Shown: positions 1 through 10,300 of the stretch, piece by piece
How positions within the stretch are numbered: position 1 is the first letter of the stretch
How the letters are laid out: the number at the start of each line of letters is the position of its first letter
Source of the DNA: Tetrastigma voinierianum
Lineage: Eukaryota > Streptophyta > Magnoliopsida > Vitales > Vitaceae
DNA: 64,000 nt
Direction of reading: 5' to 3'
Assembly: GCA_016808115.1 (NCBI GenBank)
Contig: JAEQBH010001143.1
Location: 920,306 to 984,305 of the forward strand
Position numbers and translations under genes: made by a program
Notes under the pieces: model-generated
Told to the model about the DNA's origin: nothing
The model's input: the letters and a program-made list of their open reading frames with translations, nothing else
The model's database searches: none

Positions 1-341
1 GCGATTGCCACGCGCGTCGCAAAGGCGGCTATGGGGCCCATTGGTATCCACGAGTTTGGAGTTCTATAGAGACGATGGCGGCTCGGCTGGTTGAGTTTAG
101 TATGATTTAGAAAGGCTTTTTCTGCGCCGGAAGAAGTATTAATGGTGATGCAATTTACTGAATACCACTCGTTCATATAACAGCTCCGCCCCATCCCAAA
201 CGGAAACGGAATGCTCACGTTTCCGCATCGATACCGACAGTTTGGCTTTACCATATATTCATCTGGTGCCAATGCTTTAGCTGTTTGAGATAGGCATAAT
301 ATCAAACAAATTGTGGGCAGAAGAACAGACTTCATTACCAT
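1..341 (-). CDS. Wall-associated receptor kinase-like protein, 5' exon (partial)
   Basis: The reading frame opens at an ATG at 341 (a second in-frame ATG is at 335) and stays open to the window edge, about 113 residues. It begins with a hydrophobic signal peptide (SVLLPTICLILCLSQT). A cysteine-rich block follows, with CRYRCGNVSIPFPFG and then WYSVNC. That is the signature of the galacturonan-binding (GUB_WAK_bind) domain at the N-terminus of WAK and WAK-like kinases, plasma-membrane proteins whose ectodomain contacts cell-wall pectin. Only the first exon is in view; the EGF repeats, transmembrane segment and kinase domain would lie beyond position 1. No stop or frameshift is visible in this part. 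A WAK-like protein lacking the kinase (GUB domain only) is possible and cannot be excluded here. Confidence 0.82.
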   Translation of the reverse strand, partial: MVMKSVLLPTICLILCLSQTAKALAPDEYMVKPNCRYRCGNVSIPFPFGMGRSCYMNEWYSVNCITINTSSGAEKAFLNHTKLNQPSRHRLYRTPNSWIPMGPIAAFATRVAI

Positions 342-378
342 TTCTAGCACTTGGCATACAGAAGGTTGATTAATGACA

Positions 379-387
379 CATATATAA
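379..387 (-). promoter_or_regulatory. Candidate TATA box of the WAK-like gene
   Basis: On the minus strand a CTTATATATG sequence lies about 40 bp upstream of the ATG at 341. This fits a TATA box with a very short 5' UTR. It is a positional match only; the transcription start is not known. Confidence 0.35.
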
Positions 388-589
388 GAGGAAATGGAAA
401 AAAAAAAGAAAAAAAATGACAAAAGAGAAGTCAACTGGAGTTGCATAATATTAGAGTCGTCGCGGTCCTCGTTGAATGAAAATAAATTTAGGTTTGTCGG
501 CCTTCTCATAATTTATATATAAGTTTTAATATATCAGTGACTTTAACCTTTAATGTGCTACCTAACAGTTAACACCATGCTTTGCAAAG

Positions 590-700
590 AATATTATTAG
601 TTCATCAACATGGTTTGACGGAAGGTCATAGATTCAAACCTCGGCAATTACTTTGTCTGTGATCGGCTATCGATACCATGCATTCCGCAAATATAACTAG
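590..700 (+). repeat. Possible tRNA-derived SINE fragment
   Basis: A TAGTTCATCAACATGGTTTG stretch (595-614) followed by GATTCAAACCTCGG (631-644) resembles the A and B boxes of an internal RNA polymerase III promoter at roughly the right spacing, as in plant SINEs. No 3' tail or target duplication was seen, so this is tentative. The rest of 388-1212 has no supported gene. Confidence 0.25.
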
Positions 701-1212
701 TTGATCATATTATGGTTTGGTGGGTTGAAAGAATACGACCACTAGCGAGCCAGCATGGTAGTGGGCCACAGGGCAGTGGGGGCCACTGGGCGGTTGCCTC
801 TGCCACGCGAGGCGAGACTGTGTATGAAGCAATATTCAACTTCTTTTACGTCAAGTGATGGGATTGGGATTGGGTGTGATTTGGGGATTCTAAGACCATT
901 AACAAAAGAGAGGTGCAGATTGGGATTGTGTGCAAAAGATTCTTTGAATCTTGATGAAACTTGGTGCAGGAGAAGGATTTACGGCTTTGCTGTGGACGAC
1001 TACAGATTTCGGCAAGGGATAGCTGAAAAATCCAAACTTGAAGAGAAAGACGGGTTTTAGATAGAAGGTGACATGAATTGCAGATGGAGTGTCGGTGACA
1101 GGTGATGGTGAAGCCCGACGGTCGAAGAACTCTAAGTAGCAGTGGCAGCGATGGGTTTTGGCAAAGGGATGGTTGAAAATCAAAACTTGCAGTGGATTGC
1201 GGAATGAAGTTA

Positions 1213-1393
1213 TGCTCTTATACCAAATTAATGTAGTTTGTCTATAAAAAATAACAAAATTGAAAAAAAGCGAACAAAATAAATAGAACGAAGTTCTTAA
1301 GTTTTCAATATCATATCAAGTCTACCAAAAAACAATAACATAAGATGCTATTTATAGGCTCCAACAGAAAACCCTAACAGATATGAACTTGGG
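1213..1393 (-). repeat. Copia-type LTR, 3' portion, with tRNA-iMet primer-binding site
   Basis: On the minus strand an LTR-like stretch with a TATA motif (CCTATAAATAGC, near 1350-1362) ends in CAAACTACA at 1232. A few bases later comes TGGTATAAGAGC (1214-1225). This is one base from TGGTATCAGAGC, the initiator-tRNA-Met primer-binding site of plant copia elements. The other part of the same LTR lies at 10164-10300, beyond element A; taken together it is about 290 bp. No copia coding region or second LTR was recognised between here and the WAK-like gene. Confidence 0.6.
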
Positions 1394-2618
1394 TGACAGG
1401 CCGAAAACGCGGTGTATAAAATGTATGCCTAATTGCGCAAGTGCACGCGTAGCCCCAAGTAATATAGTGTACTTAACGTACAGATATCGATCCACAGGGA
1501 AAGGCAAATTGACTACAGAGATTATGCTTTTAAGACAATATCTGAAGAATGACTTTAAAAGGGAGTTCAATTATGTAAAAACTAACTTAACTGTTGATTT
1601 AATTAAAGTGTTGTTTAAAGCCTAGGGTTATATCTCCCCCTGTCACATTCAATGGATTGTTTTTTAAAGTGGGTGCATTCAACCACATTTATAATGCTAT
1701 GGTGAGGGTGATGCTTGCCTCACAGATATCCTCTCTCGAGATATATCAGCCTATCTCGCCAAATAGGAGTAAATTATCTATCTCGGCTCGGTATTAGAAA
1801 TGCTTAAATGTTTACTGCCTGAGCCTACCTTGAATTAGAATATCTCAGTGACGAATCGTAGAGAGCTACTCTACCAGATCCACACAGACCACCCTCATCT
1901 CTCGAGATCTCGGGATAACCCCGGTCTGACTATGCTAATCTTTGACGAACATTATCATATAATTTAACTACGGTATAGAGTAGATTCGGTATAAATAATT
2001 GAATAACATAAAATACTCGATCCTTAATCCATATGTTATGCGGGGGTTTGATGTAACCCTAGAAAAGATCCTAGGAGCATAATGGAAGAAAAGATGAAAC
2101 TGTTTAATAAGGAAAACATTGTTCTAAGATCAAAGAAAATATACAAAAAATGAAAGCGTTACCATTCGGGCACTTCCTCGAAATCGGTGTCACTCGCTCG
2201 AAGATCTCGTGCCTGTTAGTGCGCTTCGATCTCACAGTTCGAGCCAATTTGCTTTGTGGGGAGAAGCTGATTTTCGGTGACGTCGCGGCGTGGTGACGTC
2301 GCGGCGTGGTGGTATCAGCGACGTGGTGACGTCGCTGACGTGAATGGCGTCCGCGGCGTGGTGGTAGTTGACTTCATTTGTTGACCCCAAGCGTCGTGAC
2401 GGTGGCGTGTCGCGAGAGTGACGTCAGCGGCGTGGCGGTGACTTCATGCATGCTCCTCATTTCTCCAAAATGGCTTCCCGAGTTGTTCTTTACGCCTCAT
2501 CATGCTGTATTCAAAACAAAAAACTAAATAAGAATCTAACACTGAAATTATATAAATAATGCCAAATTAACATGAAAATGTAAAATGCAGTATAATACAG
2601 TGTTTTAAGCACTCATCA
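1394..2618 (-). repeat. Element A, 3' LTR
   Basis: It matches the copy at 8932-10163 along its whole length. On the minus strand it begins TGATGAGTGCTTAAAACACTG (position 2618 downward) and ends CCTGTCA at 1394, so it has TG...CA ends. The U3 part contains a GC-rich palindrome array at about 2270-2450, while the rest is AT-rich. The left flank is TTGGG, the target duplication. Confidence 0.85.
2270..2450. repeat. CpG-rich TCGCG palindrome array in the LTR of element A
   Basis: There are repeated GACGTCGCGGCGTGG-type units with variants (GACGTCGCTGACG, GTCGTGACG, GTCGCGAGAG). The array starts about 170 nt into the LTR on the minus strand. A degraded counterpart lies at 9855-9975 in the other LTR. 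Confidence 0.8.
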
Positions 2619-2665
2619 CACTGAAACACTTATTTCTTGCTTGCCCTCAAGCAAGAACCGACCTC
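2619..2665 (-). promoter_or_regulatory. Polypurine-tract region of element A with upstream hairpin
   Basis: Reading toward the 3' LTR, the minus strand has TTGCTTGAGGGCAAGCAA, an inverted repeat. A short purine-rich stretch follows, decayed to GTGTTTCAGTG, right before the LTR starts. Plant Athila/Tat elements commonly have this self-complementary GGACAAGCAA-type block ahead of the polypurine tract; element C has the same arrangement at 40543-40595. Confidence 0.5.
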
Positions 2666-4100
2666 TAAAAGCACAGGACACACATGACACTGTAAACTCA
2701 CATAGGACGAGTAATGCCATCTTTGAAAAATAGGGGATCAATTTGGGTGATTCACATACCCTTTGTTTTGCTTTCGATGTTCAATGAAGGCATCTGAGAT
2801 GCCAATGATGGTGACTTACGATTGAGGTATGTGAAATGACTAGTGCATCCCTCCATAGTGTTCAATGGCCGTTCCCAAAACCCTATGACTGCCTATATTA
2901 GGGTGACCTCCGAATATGAGTTCAGATACCCCGAGCTTAAGTTCAACCCACCTATTAGGAAGAATCGAAGCCCAGACACAAGGATAGGAACGCACCCAAT
3001 TATTCATGTCTACATATCTAGAATTTCCTATGTACCAAAACAAAATGGAAGAAGACATAGTGCCAAGAAGTTTTAGCCAAGTGTTCCTGTAGCGGGGATC
3101 CATTGGTGACTCCCCACCAGTTGGTTAAGGGCACCAGGCATTAAGTTCCCTTCAAACTTCACCCCGAACACTCAACCAAACTCGATGGCCCTAGGTTGCG
3201 TGGGCCAGTCCATCTTACGTCCCATGTAGCGAGGCTGATGAAGTCAACGATACCCGGCCGGGTTGGCTCGGGACATTAGGCTTTATTAGGCCTCGGTTGT
3301 GCGGGATTCCGATTGGATGATCCCGCTTATTCTTATGCATATGTCTATTTTATTTCTTTTTCTTTTTTTTCTCATGTTTTTGTATTTTTCTCTTTTTGGT
3401 TGGGGCTCGATGGCAATCCTCTTTTGTTTAGGTGTCCCATCACTCAAATGGTTCGAATCTCCCTAGGTTGGTCGACTTTAGTAGTTGGTTCGGTACTTAT
3501 GCATACTCTGATCGTCACTAGTGTGTGAGTGTGGTAAGTTTTGAGAGTGGTTTCTTGACTGCAGGTTGGTTCACTAGCCTTTTTCACCTATTCAATCTAA
3601 TTACCGAGCATCAAACAAATGTATGCATCTGAACAAATCTATAGTGAATTCAATCTAAATACGATCCTCAATTTTCAACATAGCCTGTTGAATGCAATTA
3701 CTACATTATGCATGAATATCCTAAAACAAACAAGCAAACTAACAATGACTCACCAACATAAGCAAAATATGTGATGCACAATAACTCAAACAAATACTAA
3801 CACTACCTACAGTGCATGCAATACTAAAAACAAAACACAACAGCAAATGCGAACAACTAACAATGCTATAAACTACTAAAACTAAAACAAAACGCAAATA
3901 AGCGTTGATAAACAAAACATAATTATCAAGACAAAAATACCCCCCAGACAAAGATCCGGTGTCCCCAACGGTAAAATAAAAACATAGAGGGGGTAAGGGA
4001 CTCCACAGTAGATCAACTGCGATTGGCGGTGGCGGTGGATGGTGGAAGCTAGGAGGCTGCCTTGGCTGAGCTGCGCTAACTGCTGGCTGGCGTAGAATGA
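2666..4100 (-). other. Element A 3' untranslated interior
   Basis: No coding domain is recognisable. The part at 3090-3470 is alignable with element B at 26580-26730 and 43680-43880, the two sides of the element C insertion. That alignment shows A and B are the same family and places the C insertion. Confidence 0.6.
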
Positions 4101-5200
4101 TGGCTGATTGGCTAGAGCTGTGCGCATGTCGGCCTGCGCCAGGCGCCTCCATGTCTGCGTGCCCGAGGGACTCGATGCTCCTGGGTCTCATCCCGAGAAT
4201 GCGTCAAAGCGGCTCGGTGAGGGAGGAGCCGCCGGATCCTCAATATCGGAAGGACTAGGAGGACGGGCGGCACGAGAAATTTCTTGGGGTGGAAGTGGAG
4301 GAGGGTGAGATGAGGGCGCCCCGATGTCCTCTGGGTGTCACCCGGGAATCCATAAGCGGCAGATGTCCGCAGGCTTCGTCCTCGTTTGAGGGCTCATGGC
4401 GAGTCATAAACCCTCGGTTCAGGGACACCGGGTGTGTCGGCAACGCCGATATGGTCTTAATTAGGTGAAGCCGAGGCCTCATTGTTAATCAGAGAACTTG
4501 TTGTTTGCCTGATGTTAATAGGTACCCCGGATTCGTTTTATCGGACATGGAGGATGTCTGGGTATCGACTTTGCCCCAGCATCGAAGATGACGCTATGCC
4601 GAGATGAGTAGTTTGAGCAAGAAACTTTGTGAAAACGTCACTCCCAGTGTGAAGAAAAATGAGTATAAACCTTGTTGATAAAGCGATCTTACCGGAATCT
4701 TGCAGGCCAAATGCTTGGCTGTTCTGCCGACGGCCAGCACCCTATCGATGCCGCTGCCTGACACGGTCGCTGTGCTGGACGACGTGTTTGTCCGTTGTGA
4801 GTTGCTTTACGGCGGACTGATCGAGACGTTGGGATTATAGAGGCCGCGGCAGCTACTGTGATGAAGGCTTTGTGAGTGGAGTATTACTGCTTTCGTTGCT
4901 TTTGTGGGTGTGGGCGAGTTGACGTCAAATTCCCATTCTGGCTGTGTTTGGTGCAGGCGAGGTTGGCTGCTGCGCCAACCCTTGGCCTCGATAGTTTTGC
5001 TAAAAAAATCGTCGGGGTGGTGAAACCCTTCTCATAATGAAGGATGGGTTTTTCAAATTATCTTCAGCCGTCAGTATCAGCGGTTTTACAGCAGCAGGGG
5101 CAGTCGAATGTGGGAGTCGGGGCCTCGCGGCAGAGCTCAGCAGCGAGGCAACTTTGCCGTTTGCAGACATCCCTAAGTTAAACCAAATAACAAACACCTA
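4100..5200 (-). pseudogene. Accessory ORF remnant of element A (plant transposon protein type)
   Basis: The frame is broken many times. It contains EAKGW followed by an EFDVNSPTPTKATKAV stretch at about 5000-4900, matching the KGW...EFYAN core of the accessory protein encoded downstream of pol in Athila/Tat-type elements (the 'putative plant transposon protein' family). A proline- and histidine-rich tail near 4191-3990 aligns with the tail of the element B version. The molecular function of this family is not established. This copy cannot encode a full protein. Confidence 0.5.
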
Positions 5201-5559
5201 ATATGCCTGACAAAGAAATTAACTAAACACTACCTAAAGGGCACCAAATCAGACCTCGAGAGGACTCAAAAAAACCTAATGAGATCTAGTTAACCCGAAA
5301 TGACCCCTAAAGACCTCTAGAGCTACACAAAAACACATAAGAAACCTAGCACACTATGCAAGGAAATTTAGAATCGGGCACGGTGGTGGAGAAGCCACTA
5401 TGGTCAAAGCAGAGCCAGTAATGGGTGACTTACGGTGTTCGGCAAAGAGGAGATCTCCTATCGGTCCGGTGGAGGAGCTCGGCGTGCGGGGAGCCGACTA
5501 GGGCCCGGGGAGGGAGTGAATGCGGGTGAAAGGCCAAAAATGGCCTGACCCCACAGCGG

Positions 5560-5960
5560 TTTGCAAAACCGAGTCTCACGTCGCGACGTGCGGGACACGG
5601 CTCCGCGGCAGTGCCCGGAGAGATAACACCAAATGACGTCGCGACGTGCGGGATCCGCGTCGCTGACGTGGCGAGTAATGACTAATGGCGATCGCGGCGT
5701 GAGAAATCCCGCGTCGCATGACGTGATGGAGGCTTCATAAATTTGGCGGTAGTGACGTGACGAAGTGTTAAAGCGGCGTCGCGGCGTGAAAAAAATCCGT
5801 CAGCGGCGTGACGAAGAGTAAAATTTACGGCGTCGCGGCATTGGAATCCCTGCGTCGCTGACGAGAGCTCAAAAATGGCGTCGCGACGTGAAATCTCACG
5901 CCGCGGCGTTGGCGACCAAAAATGACGTCGCGGCGTGAAGTCTCATGTCGTGGCGTAGCG
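5560..5960. repeat. CpG-rich palindrome array downstream of the coding region, element A
   Basis: At least eight GTCGCGACGTG / GTCGCGGCGTG units occur in 400 bp, including a perfect 14-bp palindrome CACGTCGCGACGTG at 5577-5590. The array lies directly downstream (on the minus strand) of the TTGGGAGG motif, the same relative position as the arrays of elements B and C. Confidence 0.85.
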
Positions 5961-6190
5961 AAGATCTCCAGAGACTAATTTATATACGAAACCTGCTTTT
6001 GCGAGAACTCTCAGGAGCATAAAACTTCCGCTCGGACTTTGGGCCTCACCCAGAAGGACCTCGGACCCTACACCTCCGTCTCCTGAAATTAAACCAACAA
6101 GCAGAAACACTGATCATGGATGCAGCTAAAATTCAAAAATTTCTGAAAACAACAATAGAACTGTAAACTTAAAAACAAAGTTTTAGAAAA

Positions 6191-6210
6191 CTTGGGTTGC
6201 CTCCCAAGAA
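6191..6210 (-). other. Conserved post-coding motif TTCTTGGGAGGCAACCCAAG, element A
   Basis: It is a near-palindromic motif (CTTGGG...CCCAAG). It recurs at 46636-46653 in element B and at 35611-35629 in element C. In C it immediately follows the integrase C-terminus, so it marks the 3' end of the gag-pol region. Confidence 0.75.
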
Positions 6211-6479
6211 GCGCTATGTTTAATGTCGTTAGCTCGACGACCCTGAATCTCAGTGTGCGATATTCTTAGAAGAAAGTGGAAATTTTGCGTCTCGCTTGGT
6301 GTACACACCCCATGTTCGAGTGGATGAAATACTCTTACGTTCATGCCGCGCCCTCTCCGGTGTCTTTACATTGCAATAATAGAGCTTTCTGAAGTTATTC
6401 GCCTTGTCTTGCAAATCTCACGTATAATGAAGTTCACGAGATATCTTCTTCATTTGGATAAGTGAATCCAGGTCTTCGT

Positions 6480-6900
6480 GGGTTGAAACATGGAAAGTGA
6501 TCTCGTCTCCGCGGACTCTCTAAGTTTCGAAGATTTCACCCTTCTTTTTACATTGATGCGAGCTTTTCTGTGGCTAGAAGGTCTACCAAGTATGATGGGG
6601 ACAGTCGTCCTCCTCCATGTCCGGGAATGACAGAGTCTGGGAGGACGAATTTACCAGCTTTGCTAGGACATTTTCGATTATACCCCGAGGATGTTGGTAG
6701 GTCCTGTCTGCAAGTTGCAAGCTGATTGTAGTCGATTTCGGTTCTCCCAGCTTTAGCCTTTTAAACATCGAAAGCGGCATCAAGTTGATGCTAGCTCCCC
6801 AGAATCACATAAGGCACAAGATACCCGATTCCACTTAGAAGACGGTATAGCAAATTTACGGATCTTGAGGACTTCTTTGCGGGATGGCCTTTGCATTCCT
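6480..6900 (-). pseudogene. Retroviral-type aspartic protease, element A
   Basis: The minus strand shows ALCD, a shifted GAS, then LMPLSMFKRLKLGEPKSTT, QLADRTYQHPRGIIENVL and DMEED. This is the order of an Athila protease, which processes the gag-pol polyprotein. The catalytic Asp-Ser/Leu-Gly region is interrupted by a frameshift near 6800. After the usual end of the domain (GRPF position near 6560) the frame runs only about 350 bp of unrecognised sequence before the TTGGGAGG motif. No RT follows. Confidence 0.75.
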
Positions 6901-6999
6901 CGGTTAAGGCAATGGTCCCATACTCTTTAATTTCTTCTTACTTGCGAATCTTTTCATGAATTTCACATAACTTGGCATATTCTCTAATGCTTCCAAAAT

Positions 7000-8830
7000 G
7001 GTATATTAATATGTAGTTTCTTGAAGATGTCGAAACTTTAACGAGAAGCTGCTTCTCGATTTACCTTTCTTCAACCTGCGAAGTGCGGGATTGGTATGAC
7101 CGGTTCTTACATTTTGTGCATTTCGGTTTCTTCCACTGCTTTGTTATCCTTGGCAAGCCCTCGCATCTAGGTAGTTTGCTCATTTTCATACGGTCGGTCG
7201 GGATACTTTGGTCTTGCTCCTTAGTTTTCAATTCTCTTACCAGTTTGTGGCCCGAGTTCTCGATTCTTTTCCCACTCCTTAGAGTGGCACAGCGATGCTC
7301 TTTCCCTTCTCTACAGGGTTTACCTCGAGTATGGCAATGATCCGGTACAGCTTTACGCCAGCAGTTGGCCCGTTTGGCCCGTTTGTGCTACTCGAAACTC
7401 CTTAAATTTGTCTTTGCCGATTGTTCGCTGGGTTGTTTCTTCTTTGCATGTTAACCTTAGTCTCATTCATAAGCATGGAATGAGAAATTTAACATGTCTT
7501 CATTTTTTTTTTTGCTCCATCGACTTCTTTTTAGGGAGTGGTTCGTGATTCGGGTTGATTGCGTATTGTTACGATTGTTCATCATCCATTACCCTTGGTT
7601 GTTTGATTGTTACGGTTCGATTGTTGCCCATCCCTTGTCCACGATTCGATTACGGTAGCTAATACCCAGAAGTAGGATACTTGCTGCTTTGTGATTGATT
7701 ACGATTAAACCTCGATCACGTCTTGAGCTTGCTCCAGTGGGTTCATGGTGACATTCTACACACTCTTGTCTTTGTCCTCCTGAATTCACCACGACTCCGT
7801 GGTGTGTATAGCATGTGATGTTCCACTGGCGCCTGTTTAGATTTGTTTAATTCGGTGAGCCACATGATTTGCAGTTATTTGAGGACTACGTGGCTACGTA
7901 CCACCCACCGTGTTTCTTGGTGTAGCCTTCTCTAGGCCAGATTAGTGTTGGTTTGCGGCATCTTCCAATATCATGCAGCAGTACGTGGTTTCTTCATCAA
8001 TGATCCTCCGGTGAGGCATCTATCATTGTTCGGGTTGTATTTCTCGAGACCATTGTAAAGGTGTGGACTTGCATGCATACGGAGAGTTGGTCGATGGTGA
8101 GGGACACTTCATGATAATTCATGGAACTGTCCCATGCTTGCCCGGGTTCTCCCACTGTTGATGAGGCATTGTTGATCTCTTGCACCAGTTGTGCAATCTT
8201 CGAAGGTGGAAAGAACTTGGTCAGAAACTTTTGTACCAATTCGTTCCATGTAGTAATAGAGTCTGGTGGCTGACTAGTTAGCCAATGCTTGGCTATCCGA
8301 GTGAAGGTGAGGGAATACTTGCAATCTTAGGGCTTCTTGATGACCAGTTGTGTTTGATGGTATCGCGAGCCACGAGGAGATTGAGTCAAATGTAATTCGG
8401 GTTCTCATGGGAGTAGTCATGGAACAATATGTTACGAAGCATTTGTCTTGTGGCGAGCTTCAATTCAAAATTGTTTGCTTGAATTGGCGGTCGTCGATTC
8501 TTGTCTGAACAAGCTGATTTGAACAGAAAACGAACTCATCCCAATAGCATGTACGGATCGTCCATTGTATGAATGGCCTAGGCGCGTTTCCTAGTTCGGC
8601 TTCTACGTAGAAATTTGGGTTTGTTCCGCGCGAATCTTTGTTCTTAGGTGTTTTCCATGACTATTGGGTTCTACTGTTACGTTCTCACATTTCTGGCTGT
8701 CTGTGTAGAAGTCTTTCTGGCTCCGGATCACACAAGTGTTGATTAATTCGGGGTTTTTTCTTTGTCGCGTGACACTTACTAAAACACTGTCTTTGCACGG
8801 CTTCAACACACCAACTAACAAAACCAAATT
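7000..8830 (-). pseudogene. Gag remnant of element A
   Basis: The most recognisable segment is at 8239-7997 (FLTKFFPPSKIAQLVQEI, then QVHTFTMVSRNTTRTMIDA). This is the FL.KFFP...I..F and Q..TFY.GL...TR..IDA pattern of the plant Retrotrans_gag domain that builds the virus-like particle. The upstream part (8827-8603) and downstream part (7792-7610) are in other frames. Several stops and shifts make the copy non-coding. The same block in element B is at 47830-49260. Confidence 0.7.
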
Positions 8831-8913
8831 ACCAGTACTTGTAAAAATAACAAAAATAAAAAAATTCAGAATATTATCTATATGCTTACTGCTCTATATC
8901 AATTTAAGCCTTT

Positions 8914-8930
8914 CCACGGAAACCTTGGCA
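8914..8930 (-). other. Decayed primer-binding site of element A
   Basis: The plus-strand sequence CCACGGAAACCTTGGCA aligns with the element B primer-binding site CCCCGGCAATGGTGCCA and lies just outside the inner LTR edge. It is a degenerate tRNA-Asp-type site. Confidence 0.45.
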
Positions 8931-8931
8931 T

Positions 8932-10163
8932 CAAGCAGCGGTAAGCAGCGGTGTATAAAATGTACATGCCTAATTGCTTATGAAGTACTGCCTTGTCTTA
9001 AAGTAATATAGTGTACTTAACGTACAGATATCGATCCACAGGGAAAGGCAAATTGACTACGAGAGATTATCAGCACCCAAGACAATATCGAAGAATGACT
9101 TCAAAGGAATTCAATTATGTAAAAACTAACTTAGCGGTAGTTTGAAGAATTACAAATTGTTGTTTTAAAGCCTAGGGGGTTATATCTCCCCTGTCACATT
9201 GATGGATTGTTTTTCTAAAGAGAGCGTTATTCAATACATTTACTGTCACTTACATGGTGAGGTGATCTTACCCCTACGAGATATCCTCTCTCAGGATATA
9301 TCCGCCTATCTATAAAATAGAATCGAGTATATCTCTATCTCGACTCGGTATTAGAAATGCTTAAATGTTCTACCCACACAGATACCACCTTGGTCGAGAC
9401 GTCTCTGTTGCGACCGAATCGGCGAAGGCTACTCTGCAGGATCCACACAGAATACCCTCATCTCTCGAATCCTCGAGGATCTTAGTGCGGCTATGCTAAT
9501 CTTGGCCAAACATTATCATATAATTTAACTCACAGGTATAAGTGAATTGAAACAATTTATAAATAATTGAATAACATAAAAGATCAATCTTAATCACGTA
9601 TCACATTGCCAGTGAGGGTTTTGATGCCAACCAGAAAAGATCTAGAAACGTAATGGAAGAAAGATGGCTTGTTTAATAATGAAAACATTGTTCTAAAGTC
9701 CAGAAAATGTGCAAGAATGAAAGCGTTACAATTCCGGGCACTTCCTCGAAATCGGTGTCACTTCGCAACCTCGAATCTCGTGCCTCTGGTAGATGCTTCG
9801 ATCTCGGTTCACGAGGCCCTAATTTGCTTTTAATGAGGAGAGAAAGCGATTTTTCGGTGACGGTATGTGACGTGGTGGCGTCGCTGACGTGGTGTTGATT
9901 TGACCGCGTTTGGTATTTGCGATGCGTGACTTGGTGACGCGTCGCGGCGTGGGGCGTCGCTTGACGTGGCGGTGACTTCTTGCATGCTCGCCATTTCTCC
10001 AAAATGGCTTTAGTTGTTTCTTTTAAAAAGCGCCAATGTACGTATTCCAAGGAAACAAAAACTAAATAAGGAATCTAACACTAAAATTATATAAATAATG
10101 CCAAATCAACATGAAAATGTAAGACTGACGCGAGTATAATCTGAGTGTTTTAAGCACTCATCA
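8932..10163 (-). repeat. Element A, 5' LTR
   Basis: It is a direct repeat of 1394-2618 that includes a shared block GTGTATAAAATGTA near the inner end and TAAGCACTCATCA at the outer end. Many indels separate the two copies, so the insertion is not recent, provided the indels are not assembly error. The inner edge (8932) is approximate because the terminal 20 bp are rearranged. The outer edge is fixed by the target duplication TTGGG at 10164-10168. Confidence 0.8.
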
Positions 10164-10300
10164 TTGGGCTTGGCCCAAAAAATACGATTAAATAAATAAC
10201 TAATAATAATAATAATCATCATTAAACTTGGGCTTCCTATCTCATCTAGGCCTAGATATGAGACTATTCCATTAGTGAGAACCACACCTTTCATGTAACA
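10164..10300 (-). repeat. Copia-type LTR, 5' portion (split by element A)
   Basis: The minus strand begins TGTTACATGAAAGG at 10300 and runs into the TTGGG duplication at 10168-10164, continuing at 1388. It contains an (AAT)n-rich patch at 10201-10222. The coding sequence of the receptor-like protein resumes directly at 10301, so the copia element had inserted into that gene. Confidence 0.55.

Larger units (their letters stand above)
1394..10163 (-). mobile_element. Athila-like Ty3/gypsy element A, gag-protease type lacking RT and integrase
   Basis: Two direct repeats of about 1.23 kb (1394-2618 and about 8932-10163) bound a 6.3-kb interior whose coding signals are all on the minus strand. 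The 5-bp sequence TTGGG flanks both ends (1389-1393 and 10164-10168), a target-site duplication. Reading along the minus strand the interior holds gag (about 8830-7000), aspartic protease (about 6900-6480), a TTCTTGGGAGGCAACCCAAG motif (191-210 of the 6-kb block), a CpG-rich palindrome array, an accessory ORF remnant (about 5200-4100) and a long 3' untranslated part. No reverse transcriptase, RNase H or integrase sequence was found. All ORFs are decayed. It sits inside a copia LTR. Confidence 0.85.

Noticed and set aside
755..1183. Overlapping open frames of 101 and 94 codons on opposite strands
   Set aside because: They match no family, have no gene structure and lie beside a copia LTR where interior remnants are expected.
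3739..4191. 150-codon minus-strand frame in element A
   Set aside because: Low-complexity proline/serine/cysteine sequence; only its first part aligns with the tail of the accessory ORF of element B. Not a separate gene.
2619..8931. Hidden RT or integrase in element A
   Set aside because: I looked on both strands for the DGYSGYNQ, F/YMDDF, HHCC and D,D35E patterns that are obvious in element C and found none.
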